Positions 33,559-45,595 of a stretch of 64,000 nucleotides of DNA are shown here, in pieces. Numbering within the stretch: the first letter of the stretch is position 1; every line of letters starts with the position of its first letter. The position numbers and the translations under genes were made by a program. Below the pieces are notes generated by a model. The model did not search any database. It was not told the origin of the DNA and saw nothing but the letters and a program-made list of their open reading frames with translations. This DNA comes from Ctena decussata. Lineage: Eukaryota; Mollusca; Bivalvia; Lucinida; Lucinidae. The DNA lies in NCBI GenBank assembly GCA_963989385.1, contig OZ022503.1, positions 49,908,858-49,972,857 on the forward strand, read 5' to 3'.

Positions 33559-33702
33559 GTTCGAGGTTATAAAACTTGAGAATAATCTCAAACTCAAAAT
33601 AAAGCACACTGATTGGCTGCTTCCTAGCATATGCTCGGAAGCAGCCAATCAGTGTGCTTTATTTTGAGTTTGAGAATGTACTCAAGTTTTATAACCTCTG
33701 GG
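33559..33702. mobile_element. Foldback with aggttataaaacttgag ends
   Basis: Almost perfect hairpin: gaggttataaaacttgag ... tgattggctgcttcc, then atatgct, then the complement. Copies are at 46430-46552 and 61149-61291. Copy 1 of the duplication reads gtatcagggtgagtgg at the equivalent point (27272), an empty site. Confidence 0.9.
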
Positions 33703-34023
33703 CCAGGCTGAGTGGATACACTTTCAGGGAAAGCAGTTCAGCCAGTTTCATTGTTTTGGCCATCCTTCACAGTAGGAGTTAAGGAAGGTGGTTGCCACCC
33801 GTTCGACTTTAAAGTTAGACTTTTTGTAAGCGGGGCTCTTCGAAGCTACAAAGAAACAACACTTAATCCGGAAATTGGCCCCTTTGATAAAACGGCGGAA
33901 AAACCAACACAACTTTGCGGTTCATTCTGTCGCTGAAAATTTTCTAAAGTCTAGAGATCGTTAGTAAAACAAATACTCTTAAGGTGTACTGGTACACCTC
34001 CATATTTTTTTTTGCTGCCAAAG

Positions 34024-34230
34024 GAGCCCCGGTAGCTCAGTAGGTTAAGCATTGACCTCCTGATCCAGCGGTCCCGGGTTCGAGACCCGCTGGAGGCGGA
34101 AGAAGTTCCAACCGTAAACGAGTTTTCATTGCACACAGCCTTTCATTATCACCCTCCCATTGTCCTATTATATACGAAATACTGTAAAAAAAATATGTGT
34201 CATCCATCCATCCATCCATCCATCCATCTC
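34024..34230 (+). repeat. tRNA-derived SINE
   Basis: A box ggtagctcagtaggttaagc, B box gggttcgagaccc, (ATCC)n tail at 34199-34229. Duplicate of 27589-27790. Confidence 0.88.
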
Positions 34231-35227
34231 TGCCAATTTTACAAAAATGGGAAATTTTTGTGACTTCTAGTTTGTTTGAAACCCTTCAAAAATGGGGTCA
34301 TTTCTTGAAGTAGAAACTTTAACCCTTGGTGAGCAATTCCTTTCCTTTTAAAGCTGATCCCCATTAAAAAAAGGTCGGAAAAAAGAAAACAGTACAGTTT
34401 CTTGCATTGTTAATGGACTCATTCGCCTTAAGTTCAACACTGACCACTGATAAGCCCTTCGGGCTTCACAAATGTTAAGCTAAAATGTTTTTCAAGGCTC
34501 TATGACAGCTCAAAAATAATTTCAGTCCTTAATAGTCTATAATAGTAACGTCGTGTCTTTCGAAATCAAACACCATTTATTTTATGATTTAGATTAGCCG
34601 CTAAACACTGTAATTTACGTTCTGACACTAGAATAATGGTCGTATATGGAAACATCTGATACTATAATGAAAGTAGTTAGTTAATAGTGAATCTAAATTT
34701 TCCAGCAAGTGCATGCTGTTTATGACATCTGAAGAAAGAGAACACTAAGTTAGTGTCTTTTGATGTCAAGTTTTCAGGAAAGACTAGAACTGCGCAGGCT
34801 GGTCGAGCCTTATAACTTGATATCAAAAGACACTAAGTCCACATGGTTTCCATTTATCATGCATCATTTAAAAAGATTTTAATTTGTTTAGAAGCTGCAA
34901 ACAAATGAAATCGCTTTCAGAGATCGCTTCATATTATTTGCTCTAGCCCAGCTTAAGGTCGGAAAATACCTAGAAAGAAGTTTCAATTTTCACGAAACTT
35001 TGTTTCTGAAATAATTTAAATCCAGAGCTGGACTTCATTAGCGTGCATGATATCACATTATGTTACCATACCATTGTTATCAGGTGGAAGTTTGCAGCGG
35101 ATGCATGATAAATAAAGACAGGCCTGCCAAGGTTTTGCATCGATGAAACGTGTTTCCATGGCAAAACAGCGCTGGACAACGTATGACGGTGCTTACAATA
35201 AAATCTGATACCCCGCAGAATGCAGTC

Positions 35228-35582
35228 TAAGTAAGTAAGTAAGTAAGTAAAGACTTTATTTAAAGAGGGTGACAACATTTAGCATAACAAGCTTATCTTC
35301 CATGAGGCCCTCTAGAAGTATTACATACACAATGTACAGGAATATACAAGTAGATTCAAATAGTGATACAGGAATACAACAGCAATACAGTATATAAAAC
35401 ATATTTAAACAACAATGACAAAAAAAAGCTATCTTAAATATACTTTATGTAATTAAAGTTAATTATGAATACTAAATCAATTACAATCAAGGCAATGCAG
35501 CCATGGGATACTGTAAGGCCTAGTGTGCCACGAAATACTTCATGGCAAACAGAACAGACCTAGATCAGCTGCCATGTTCCGT
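35228..35582 (-). mobile_element. LINE/SINE 3'-end insertion, absent from copy 1
   Basis: Begins with five taag/aagt units, then agactttatttaaagagggt; related to 26450-26690. Copy 1 reads gaatgcagtctcgcacttcc without interruption near 29733. gtct at both ends suggests a short target duplication. Confidence 0.8.
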
Positions 35583-35953
35583 CTTGCACTTCCACACCAT
35601 TTTTCATTTAAGTAAGTCTTTATAAAATATGACGATTGTATTGCGTGGGAGGTAACCTTGAAGGATTAATATATGCAACGGTGAAATCCAAGTTCATGTG
35701 TGACGAAAACTTGGGCGAGAGTTACGCGCCTGTATAACCGCTTGAAGCCATTTCCCCGTCCGTGAAAAATGCACTTATTTGTGACTGTTCCAAGGCGGTG
35801 TTTTGGTTGACTAATAATACTGTCATTGTTTGTCGGCTTCCTGTCAGACTTTTACTTGTTCATAATTTAGGACTGCCTCGTGGCTATCTGCTGGGAAAAC
35901 GCTGACCGCTTGGCTTTTCGCCTTTCTCACCCCCTAGTTAACTATGTGTATAT

Positions 35954-36159
35954 GTTCTGTGCAAAGTAGAAATCGTTACAATTCCGGAATTGTCCTGCGC
36001 AAAGTAGGAATTCTCACTTTGTGTTACAATTCCGGAATTGAACAGGTACAACTCTAGAATTGCGCAAGGGATTTGGTGGTTTATCGAACAGGTTCCTACT
36101 TTGAACAGGACAATTCCGGAATTGTACCGATTCCTACTTTGCGCAGAACATATACAAGA
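35954..36159. mobile_element. Foldback with tgttctgcgcaaagtagg ends
   Basis: Terminal inverted repeats tgttctgtgcaaagtag / ctactttgcgcagaaca and internal gtacaattccggaattgt palindromes, flanked by tata on both sides. Copy 1 has gtgtatacaagg with no insert near 30719. Confidence 0.9.
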
Positions 36160-36167
36160 GCCGTTAC

Positions 36168-36290
36168 GACACGAAAAAGATCTGTTACGAAATAAAAAAG
36201 AATAATAGTTACCAAACGACCTGATGGCCAGGTCGTTTGGTAACTATTCCTCTTTTCCACTTCGTAACAGCTCATGTTTGTTTCGTAACA
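36168..36290. repeat. Foldback with gttacgaaac ends
   Basis: Counterpart of 30724-30867 in copy 2, with the same palindromic centre. Confidence 0.85.
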
Positions 36291-36474
36291 TCCTTGAAAA
36301 CAGAGATAGCCAGGTGTGCTTCTTGTTTTGCTTTGTGTACCCTCTTAATCGCTTTCCTTTCCTATTTTGTGTTTAGGGCAGGATGTGAAAATTGATTGTG
36401 CCGATTCCTGCTCATTGCCTTCTCATCTGGTTTCTTTTCATTTTATTGCATGCGGCACCCTCGTTCCATAAATG

Positions 36475-36650
36475 AGCCGCGACACGAGAAAACCAACCAA
36501 GTGGTTGTGCACCCAGCGAAGACTCAGATCTGACTGGGCATCCGCCCAGTCTGGTCAGACTCCTTGCTAAGCGCTTTAAGGGTAGCTAAGGGTTCAAGCT
36601 ACCTCCATGCGGCCAGCGAAGACTCTGATCAGATTGGGCGGATGCTTCAG
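36475..36650. mobile_element. 3'-truncated MITE, gagccgcgacacga family
   Basis: Counterpart of 31045-31230 with the same truncation point. Confidence 0.85.
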
Positions 36651-38284
36651 GTGTGTGGGTGATTTAATCTCTAATATTCATCTCAGGAAAAAGTTCTGAA
36701 TGATATGTATGCCATAATAACCAGCAATGAACCTAAGAAAGTAAGAGACTCTAATTTTCAGGATAAGAAAACAGGGTCAGAAGAGATTTTAAAGGCTCAT
36801 AAGGCTTTAAAGAATGAGAATGAATTAAGAAAAAGTCAAAAACGAATAGCTGGTGCAAAAACAACAAGACATTAAAACCTAATATACTAACTAAAAAGAA
36901 AGCTATGCTCAGTACAGAAAACAATGAAATTAAATATAAGACTTTAATAATTCAACTTGAAAGTAAAATTAAGGAAAAAGACAAGACAATAAAAATCTTA
37001 AAAAGTTCCTTCAAGAGCAGCGAATACATACAGAAGTAGGAACATGGGCCAGACTACGTAGTTTCGGCTAATAAAGCCTCGTAAGTGACCCTGGCAATAA
37101 CTGGTGACGAAACCAGAAAAAAGTATACTGTGATTTCTCAATTTTAATTGGTCATTCGATTCAAGGACTGATTAATTTCAAAAGGATCCAAATAATATAA
37201 AAGACGATGATCTAGAATAATAGTAAACTTGTTGAAAAGAGTAAATGAATCTAAACCAAAAGAACATTTTAATCAAAATGAAGAGAGGGGCATTGAACAA
37301 GTTCAGCAACAGACGAGCTGTAAACAGATTAGAGTTGATGAAAATTGCCATTCATGTGGCAGCACGGAAAACAGATTAAGGCAAATAGAACATAACATGG
37401 TTCAAAACGTGACCTTAATGACAAACTGTAATGGCTACACAAATGCAAACCTTATCTAACCAAGTAATGATGTAATCTCAAAATATGTTTTTACAACAAC
37501 AACAGGTTTTAAATGTAAATATGAGCAACAATCAATATCACAGAACTGTGTAAATGATTGCCATTATGACGCCTTTTACACTGGATTTTGATATAGTTCA
37601 ACCACAGGTGTTTTATCAAAGACCGGCTTATGACCAACATCTAGTTTACCAGAGACCTTTTAATATTAATCATCAAATGTATGTACCCATGCAGAGACAA
37701 ATTTTATGTACCCACATACCCAAGTTTCAAGAGTACCCAACTATTCACGTACAGCAGCAACCAGTACATATGAACCCACCTACTTAATAATATATTCAAT
37801 AGCAGACTCAAAGGGCCCCACAAACTCAGGGGCAAGTGGCACGCGAGCAATATCAAATTTTAGTAAACCAGCAGGAAAATAGAATGTTTTCATCTTCCCC
37901 AGTAAGGGAACACCATCAAAATGATAGGTCTATGCTTGAGAGTCATTTGCAGCAACCTCTTCAGGCCCTGAAGAATGGTGAAGTATCACCAGAGAGACTG
38001 GTATGTCAACGAGAAAATGTAAAACCGAGATTGATTAATGATAATACAAGTAGAATTAGACATAGGCAGTTAGTCAGGAATAGGGTCAGCAAACTGCACG
38101 GAAGCTGAGCAAAGTCATACTTGTGAGGCTGACCCAGGGAAAGTTCATATTGAGGGGAACTCAAAGCTAAAACAGGAACATATAAAACAAACGTCTAATA
38201 CAGGAAATTCTTCTTCTTTTTGTGTCGGACAATCATGACTTAATAAGTATGCAGGGAGAGGAGTTAAACAACAAACAATAAAAA

Positions 38285-38915
38285 TCAGTACAGTAAATAT
38301 AGAAGGAGTGAAATCAAATCTCCCATTCTTAATCGAACAGGCAAAATATGAACAGATAATCTGTATTCAGGAACATTGGCTAAATGATTATGAAAAAGCT
38401 ATTATTGAAAGTATGATTCCAAATTATTCGGCATTTGTAAGATGCTGGGATATAAATGAAAAGGTAACAAATTTTAAGGCGCGTATGGCAAAGGAGGTGT
38501 TGCAGTTATGTGGCCAAAACAGTGGACCCAATACATAAAACGTTTATAGGATGGTAACGAACGAGTGTTCTGTATAGAGGTGAAGGGCTCCCCAGATGGT
38601 ATCTTTATTTTAAACGTATACATGCTACAAATGACTCTAATTTCTTTGAAAAATTCAACAGGCATTTAGATATTTTACATAATGTAATAATGACGTATGG
38701 TCGGCTGGAAACTGTCATTGCTTGTGCTGACATGAATGGAACACTTATTCAGGAAAGAAATAATAGTCACGATAATAGTTTGAAAGATTTGTGAATGAAC
38801 ATAATTTATCGTGGCACAAGGATTGTATGGGAAATAAGCCAACATTCGTCAGCAACGGTGGCAGGGGCAAGTCTCAGATAGACTATATTTGTGCTCAAAT
38901 TGATTAACCCTAAAA
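38285..38915 (+). pseudogene. Endonuclease remnant of the second LINE
   Basis: The open part 38308-38538 carries KSNLPFLIEQAKYEQIICIQ followed by EHWLNDYE, the N-terminal strand and catalytic Glu region of the LINE endonuclease. Later frames give SKNGGRGKSQIDYI-type text near the expected DY(I/F) motif. It is broken by several stops. Confidence 0.65.
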
Positions 38916-40272
38916 ACGACAAATATTGAAGATAAACATTATTTTAATCAATCTGCTCACACTGATGTTAGCTCAATTCTTAATATGCAGCTTGATGTCG
39001 TTAAGGCAAAACAACCTTACCCAAAGCATCAGTGAAAGTAAAATGTGATAAAGTAAATACAGAAAAAATTCAAGTCGTTCTGGAAGAGAAACTAGACTTT
39101 TTATATTGGAAGCATTCATTGTCCATGGGTGAAGTGTTAGAGGATATTTGTGACAGCCTGAAAGAAGCAGCGCTCAGATCAGCCCCATGTAGGACAATTA
39201 GGTTGCAAGCGCCTCGATTTAAGGCATCACCTGTAGTTAAAGGCTTACTGAAAGAATATAAAAAGACACATATTTCATGGAAAGAAAACGGTTCCCCTGG
39301 TCCTGGTAGCGCTTGTTATGCAAGGAGGAAGGTGGCCAAGCAGAATTCACGTAGATAGTTAAGAAAAGAAAACTACATTTACTTGAAAAACGGGAATTTT
39401 CTTCTAGTTTAATGGAGAATCCAGATCCAAAACTTTCTATACATTAATCAAAATGAACCAGTCAGATAGAGCAGACTCTGCTGCTTGATTCAACGTGAAG
39501 GGAGAAAGTATTTTGGATACCGTTCTTCAAAGAAAATCATTGAAAAATTTACTATGAATATCTAGCCATACCAAAACAGGATGTGTATTTGACCGTGATT
39601 ATTTAAAACATAGTGAATTACACATTGAACTAATTCATGAACTGAACGATTAAGGAAGTTTGACGCAACCAACCCATTTACAGACGGTGAATTAAAACAA
39701 AACATGTATTCAACAGTTAAAGATAAAGAAGTCGGCAGATGAGTTTGTTTTTGTGCGAAACATTTGAAAACTTCTGGTCAGAGTATTATCCCGATATTGA
39801 GAGATATTTTGTAATGACATACTGCATACAGGAAGTATTCCAGTCTACTTCAACGGCGGTGTGCTCACGCCAATACAAAAAAGTGGTAAAGACCCAACGT
39901 TTTTGGATAATTACCGTGGAATAACAGTGACGCCTATAATTGGGAAACTGTTTGAGAAATTACTATTAATACGATTGCTAGAAACGGTAAATGTAAATCA
40001 GACTGAATTACAATTTGGTTTAAACCCAACGATGAGCTCTTTGATATGTTCTGAGGTTATCAACGAATCAAAAATAGAAGGAAAACCACTCTATCTGGTA
40101 ACCATCGATACACAAAAAGTTTTTGGCGTGGTGAATCACGTAATCCTTAAAAAGACACTTTTTGAGTAGGGTGTAGCTCTTGATCTTTGGAGCATTGTGG
40201 TTAAGCTGTATAGCCAGATATCATCTAAAGTCAAATGGCAAGGCGAGTGCAATGACAGTTTTGCAGTAGGGG

Positions 40273-40479
40273 AGAGTCGGGTAACTTCGGACAGGCGGGT
40301 AAATTCGGACATACAATTACAAACAGTGAAAATCCAGATGAGATGGCTCATAATGAGCCGTCTCATCAGGATTTTCTCTGTTTGGCCAGTTAATTTTTGT
40401 TTTAGTTCCAAACAACTGACATATAAAGGAAACAATGCCAGTGTCCGAATTTACCCGCTGTCCGAAGTTACCCGACTCT
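40273..40479. mobile_element. MITE with agagtcgggtaacttcgg ends, nested in the RT
   Basis: Left AGAGTCGGGTAACTTCGGAC and right GTCCGAAGTTACCCGACTCT are perfect inverted repeats, followed inward by gcgggtaaattcggaca / tgtccgaatttacccgc. The RT frame (DSFAVG ... RQDGILSPHL) resumes after it. It also contains a gatgag...ctcatcagga palindrome seen at 49715 and 58710. Confidence 0.92.
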
Positions 40480-40647
40480 TTCCTACGACAGGAAGTGAGA
40501 CAGGATGGGATATTGTCGCCTCATTTATACAAAATATACGTAAATCCTTTGTTGGAAGAATTAAAAAGGAACGCCCTAGGGGGCTCATATTGGTACAATT
40601 TAGACGGGCAATATAGCCGTGGCTGATGACTTTCTACTCATCAGATT

Positions 40648-40875
40648 GATTGATTGATTTGTTGTTTTACATCCGCGGTAAACAGCTATGGTCATGTGGG
40701 GACGGTCAGTTAACCTAACCACACTATTCCTGGGCAGGCTTAGACCTCCTAAGCGGTTAACCAGTACTAAGTGCACATACCTTCGCCAGTAACTGACAAC
40801 TGCTCTTCTTGAATCAGCGGAAGGAGAAACGAAAGAATGTGGCCAGACCGGGTATCGAACCCAGGACATCTGACG
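40648..40875 (-). repeat. tRNA-like SINE on the minus strand, nested in the RT
   Basis: On the minus strand, B box gggttcgataccc near 40862-40850 and a tail of atca units (tgattgattgatt on the plus strand). It separates ADDFLLIS from NIFEWKQK in the LINE. Confidence 0.75.
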
Positions 40876-41585
40876 GACAGAACATCTTCGAATGGAAGCA
40901 GAAAAGAAGTCTGCTCTTGAACGGTGCCATCTTGATAGTCTTCAAATGGAAAATACCCACCCAGTCTGGGATACAGTCACCTCCAGTAGAATGGATGTAA
41001 TGCGGGCTATCGTGAAAGTGCATATCCTGACAGGGACTTATATTCTGCAAATACATAGCAGTAATTCAGAATGGATGGAGAGACTGATGCGAGTTGTCCT
41101 TTATGTTGTCTTGAGGATGAGGATATAGTTCGTATGCTGATATGTTGCCCTGCGCTCTGCGCAGTACGTTCTTTATATATGAGTGAACTCAAACAGTGTG
41201 TTCTGGCCTCACTTGGGCGTTTTGCATGGTCAAATCGTATCAAGGACTCTAAAACGTTAGTTCAGTTGATAATAGATTGTCGACAACTGGTTCCTGATAG
41301 TCTACCGGAAAATACAGAACGCTTGAAATCTATTGAAATCAAAACAAGACTGTTATGTTTTAAGCTGCAACTGAAAAGGTTATACTTGTACAATGTACAA
41401 TGTCAACAAGGAGGTTTCCAGTCGGGGTGTGGCTGTCGACTCTACATACAGTAAACTTCAGATAGACAACATCAGTGATTAACGTCACGTGCGCCTATAT
41501 CAAGGCGGAAAATACACAAAAAAGAAAGAAAACCCAGTGAACAATTCTATCCCTGTCAAATACACCCGGTTAACTATGTTTTCAA

Positions 41586-41770
41586 TGATATTACGAAACA
41601 AAAAAAAGAGCTGTTACGAAACGAAAAAAAGTTATAGTTATCAAACGACCTGGTCATCGTTTGGTAACAATGGCTCTTTTTCGTTTCGTAACAGCTCTTT
41701 TTCGTAATGACCAGGCCGTTTGGTAACTATAATTTCTTTCCGTTTCGTAACGGCTTTTTTCGTTTTGTAC
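41586..41770. repeat. Foldback with gttacgaaac ends, complex copy
   Basis: tattacgaaacaaaaaaaag ... aacgacctggtcatcgtttgg ... tttcgtaacagctctttttc, followed by a second partial palindrome. A rearranged or doubled member of the family at 30724. Confidence 0.75.
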
Positions 41771-42129
41771 CAACTCTTGTATATACATAATTAACCAGGA
41801 GTGTCAAAGACGATACTTAATACGATTTCGATCAATGAATGACGATCTTTGGTTGAATTATGAAAGAACCTTCCATGTGTAATCCGTTGAAATTATTTTG
41901 ATGGCATAATCACACATAAATGGCAGCTTGTGAAGATCATTTAGTTCGAATGCATTTTCAAGTAATTTTTCAGGCATTGACTGATAGTCATATAAATTGG
42001 CTTAAATCTCTTAGATAGGCTTTAGAATTTTATGATCTGGGTTATATAATGTATTACGTTACAATTCTTTTGAAAAGGATATTTATGACAAACTAAAACT
42101 ATATGTGAAGTAGTCAGCTTGCGGTATCT

Positions 42130-44060
42130 CAAAATCAAAGTTCATCTCAAACTACTGCTATCTCAAAGTAAAGTTTCTGGTCCCGGAAAATTTACTTTCA
42201 AATATCAGGAGGTTGAGATAACTGGAGTTGAAATATAAATAAAATAGGAAATTCGTCCAAACTTTATTCTTTGGTATAAGAGGGTACTTTGATATCGACA
42301 TTTTTTATAATTTAATTATTGAGATTAGCTTGGTTGTTCCTGTGACAATTCTGGCGGCCTCTAATTGTATTTTTTTCTAACTCATCACTTTGCTGTTGAG
42401 TACAGTTATCCCATACTGTCAACATATTCGAGTATGGAGCTTATAAAAGTAAAATAAATTTTCTGAAGCGAGTTTCTGCCAAGAGTAAATTTTTAACTTC
42501 TAAGAAGATTTAAACGTGTGGCTGCTTTTCCTGTTATATAATCAATATGATTTTGCCAATCTAATCTGTGGTATAGCTATACACCAAGATGTTTGTGTGT
42601 GTTTACTTCTTTTATGGCTACTTCATGGAGATACAAGTTTGGGTGGTCATTTTTGTTTATTTTCCTTGTAAGAAGGAGTGACTCCTTTTTTGTCGGGTTA
42701 AAAGTGACCAGCCATTTATTTGACCAATTTGTGATCTTTTCAAGATCAGTGTTCATTAGGCGAGCTGCGTTGTTTGGAGTGTCCACAATAATGTACAGAC
42801 TTGTATCGTCGGCGAACAAGCGAATTCCACAATGTATATCGTTACTATGTCATTGATGTACAAAATGAATAGTAAAGGACGAAGTATATAACCCTGGGGA
42901 ACTCCGGCTTTGGTTTCTACCCATTCAGAAGTACCTCCTGGGATAGCCACCCTCTGGAATCTTTGTGACAAATAGCTCTCAAACCATTTTAGCAGTGGGC
43001 CACTAATGCCGTAGTGGCGCAGTTTAGCAATAAGACCCTTGTGCCAGACCCTGTCAAAGGATTTGCTTATATCACAGAAAACTACACGCACTTCTTTGCC
43101 TTCGTCCAGGGCCCGGCCAAAGGTATTACAGAGATCTACTAATTGGTTGATTGCCGAGTGTCATTTCATGAAGCCGGACTGGAAGGGGGTAATTACTTGA
43201 TTCTCAAGTAGATAGTTATGCATATGTTTGTGTAAAACTCTTTCAAATGTTTTTCCCACAGAACTGAGCAGAGATATTGGCCTGTAATTTTCCACATCTG
43301 ATTTACTATCCTTTTTATTTTAAGGAGTTTCATTCGCTTGTTTCCAAATTTCAGGCACGGTTGCGGTAAGCAGGGAGCTATTAAAGAGATCAGTTAATGG
43401 AGCAGCTATAACATCAGCTAATTCTTTGAGTACTTTATTATTTAGTAAATCAGGACCAGAAGCTTTCCCAGTAGCAAGTGATTTCAAAATTAACCTTACT
43501 TCATCTTCTTCTACAACTATGCTATTTAGTTTGTTCAGGATGTGTTAAATTTGGAATCGGATTGTTTGTGTCATTCAGTAAGGTCTGTGAGTAAAAAAGA
43601 GGTGTAGTTCATTAGCTTTTTCAGTGGGGTCATTAATAGATTTGTTATTTTTTTATTAAAGGCGGTAAAGCTGTTTTTGTATCTTTGCCAATGAGTGACT
43701 GAAATGTTTTCCACCAATCTCGACTTGAAATGTTTCCGGAGTTGATTTTATTTGCAAGTTTGTCTTTGAATTCTTTATTCGCCATTTTAACCGCATTTAC
43801 ACTCTTATTTCTTTGTTTTCTGAATTTACTCAAACTTTCGGGTGTGTTCATTTTTTTGCTTTTCTATGGGCTCGCTTACGCTTTCGGATCTGAGTTCGTA
43901 CAAAACTATTAACCCAAGGGGAGTCTGAGGGTCTGACAGTTATTGTTTTAGAAGCAATATTTTTTTCACATAAATCATGAATTTTATTGTTGATATTTTC
44001 TGCGTATATGTTTATATCTTCGTTTTTCAGGGACAACCAGTTAAAATTTTGGACGTGTTT
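42130..44060 (-). pseudogene. LINE reverse transcriptase fragment (Jockey/CR1-like)
   Basis: Reading leftwards: INNKIHDLCEKNIASKT, WWKTFQSLIGKD, ASGPDLLNNKVLKELA-type text, NYRPISLLSSVGKTFERVL, VRVVFCDISKSFDRVWHKGL (motif A), KAGVPQGYILRPLLFILYIN, MFADDTSLYIIVD (catalytic FADD) and KHLGV, then broken frames to about 42130. The 5' part (ORF1, endonuclease) is missing, as in 5'-truncated insertions. It is a different subfamily from the LINE at 51 kb. Confidence 0.82.
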
Positions 44061-44093
44061 TTAATGTTTCATAATCACCGCTATCATATCCGC

Positions 44094-44236
44094 CCAGTCT
44101 GGTCAGATTCTTCGCTGATGGCATGGAGGTAGCTTAGAAGCGAAGACTCTGATAAGTCTGAACGGTTGTCTAGGCTGATCTGAGTCTTCGCTGGGTACAC
44201 ATGCCACTTTGTTGTTTTGTCGTGTCGCGGCTCTAT
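44094..44236. mobile_element. 5'-truncated MITE, gagccgcgacacga family
   Basis: Keeps cgcccagtctggtcaga and the right arm ending gtcgtgtcgcggctc. The left arm is lost. Confidence 0.82.
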
Positions 44237-44363
44237 TTGTTATGTAATAGTGTCGCCGCGTAAATCCACCTTTATCCCATTGCATTCTGGGTATATCAAA
44301 AATTAGAAATATTTTGACAAGGTTGGTCTAACTAACTCTTCTAGAAATGATGTCTAGGCAGCA

Positions 44364-44427
44364 AACAGTTTGGATCTCAGATCAGGCCCCACGTTTGTGG
44401 GGCCTGATCTGGATCCAAACTGTTCGA
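44364..44427. repeat. Perfect hairpin palindrome
   Basis: cagtttggatctcagatcag ... ctgatctggatccaaactg with ggccccac/gtggggcc arms meeting at a 3-base centre. Confidence 0.88.
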
Positions 44428-44808
44428 CCAGATACCCCTAAAGGGGTATCCCGAATTGAATGGGTTATAAGCTTTGTCTCGCAGGAAACATTATCAGAGT
44501 GTGGGAAAATGGTGTTGTTGTATTAAAATTCATGCATACATTTCCAGTGCAGCTCCGATCCATTTTTAGTTATTGATAATCAAACCCCTTTATTAAAATG
44601 ACCTAAAATCAATGCCAATAACATTTCGTAGCAAACATGTTTTTGGTGTGTCATATGGTTTAAATGTAAAAAGATTACTAAAGCTCCGTAAAATGAGTAC
44701 ATTACGTTTCTATTCAGATTTTCATATCCGGCTTCATTTATTTTGATGAGTGTTATATGAAGCTAAAGCATTGATAATGGCCCGCTGTATGATTAGCGGT
44801 TTAATTAG

Positions 44809-44837
44809 CGTTTTTTTTTTTTTTTTTTTTTTTTTTT
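44809..44837. repeat. Poly-T tract
   Basis: About 29 consecutive T. The flanks show no retroposed gene. Confidence 0.9.
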
Positions 44838-45221
44838 ATCATTTCAAGTCAATGATAAGGAGTGCATCGTAAGAAGTGGCGGAAGAGTATTAGTAGAATT
44901 ATTCAGACTCAGGGAACTAATCGCTGGCAGGCTGACATACTATTGGTTTCCACACAACATAAACATATATAGAAAATCTAACTGAATAAATGGTCTCAGG
45001 GTTAAATTTGATTCAAAAGGCCGGGTCATCAAGCATGATCAAAAGGCAAGATACAAAATGATCCGTCGTGCTGCACTGGCTGGAGAAGATGTTTCTGTGC
45101 CTAGAAAAAGCAACATAAAACAGAAGCAAACGCATCTACACTCTTGTCGAACGCACTCAAGGGCAACACTTCCCTGACTATCTTGAACAGCTGGCATATA
45201 CTTCTTCACCTATCATATATG

Positions 45222-45595
45222 AGCCGCGACACGACAAAATAAACAGAGTGGCATGTGTGCCCAGCGAATACTCAGATCAGCCTAGGCAGCCGTTCAGACT
45301 TATCAGAGTCTTCGCTTCTAAGCTACCTCCATGCCGACAGCGAAGAATCTGACCAGACTGAGCGGACGCCCAGGCTGATCTGAGTTTTAACTGGGCGCAC
45401 ATGCCACTTTTGTTGGTTTTGTCATGCTGTGGCTCAAGACTATCTTTGCTGTCCGTATGGAGCTAGCTTAGACCCTTAGCTACCCTTTAAGCGCACAGCA
45501 AAAACTCTGATCAGACTGGGCGGATGCCCAGGCTGATCTGAGTCTTTTCTGGGCTCACATGCCACTTTGTTGGTTTTGTCATGTCGCAGCTCATT
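45222..45595. mobile_element. Two abutting MITE copies, gagccgcgacacga family
   Basis: A complete copy at 45222-45434 (gagccgcgacacgacaaaat to gtcatgctgtggctc) is followed directly by a right-hand half copy to 45595 (ending gtcatgtcgcagctc). Confidence 0.85.

Larger units (their letters stand above)
33282..37787. repeat. Segmental duplication, copy 2
   Basis: Direct counterpart of 26999-32357. It carries three insertions that copy 1 lacks: a foldback at 33559-33702, a LINE/SINE tail at 35228-35582 and a foldback at 35954-36159. It runs on at its right end into the rest of the LINE (36655-41460), so copy 1 was probably derived from this side, at least for the LINE part. Confidence 0.85.
39830..41454 (+). 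pseudogene. Reverse transcriptase remnant of the second LINE
   Basis: LTPIQKSGKDPTFLDNYRGI followed by TVTPIIGKLFEKLL, then ELQFGLNPTMSSLI, LYLVTIDTQKVFGVVNH (motif A) and SKVKWQGECNDSF. After the MITE it resumes RQDGILSPHLYKIYVNPLLE (PQG-equivalent region), then ADDFLLI just before the SINE. The C-terminal part contains CPLCCLEDEDIVRMLICCPAL, a CPLC zinc finger common at the end of non-LTR polyproteins. Confidence 0.78.
36655..41460 (+). mobile_element. Second LINE, broken and invaded by smaller elements
   Basis: ORF1 remains (36655-38110), endonuclease from about 38285 (ISTVNIEGVKSNLPFL, IICIQEHWLND, VIACADMNGT-like text, QIDYICAQ), RT from about 39830 and a CPLC zinc finger at about 41100. 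Many stops and frameshifts. A MITE (40273-40479) and a SINE (40648-40875) sit inside the RT region. The clade was not determined. It differs clearly from the CR1-group copies at 18.5 and 51 kb. Confidence 0.8.
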
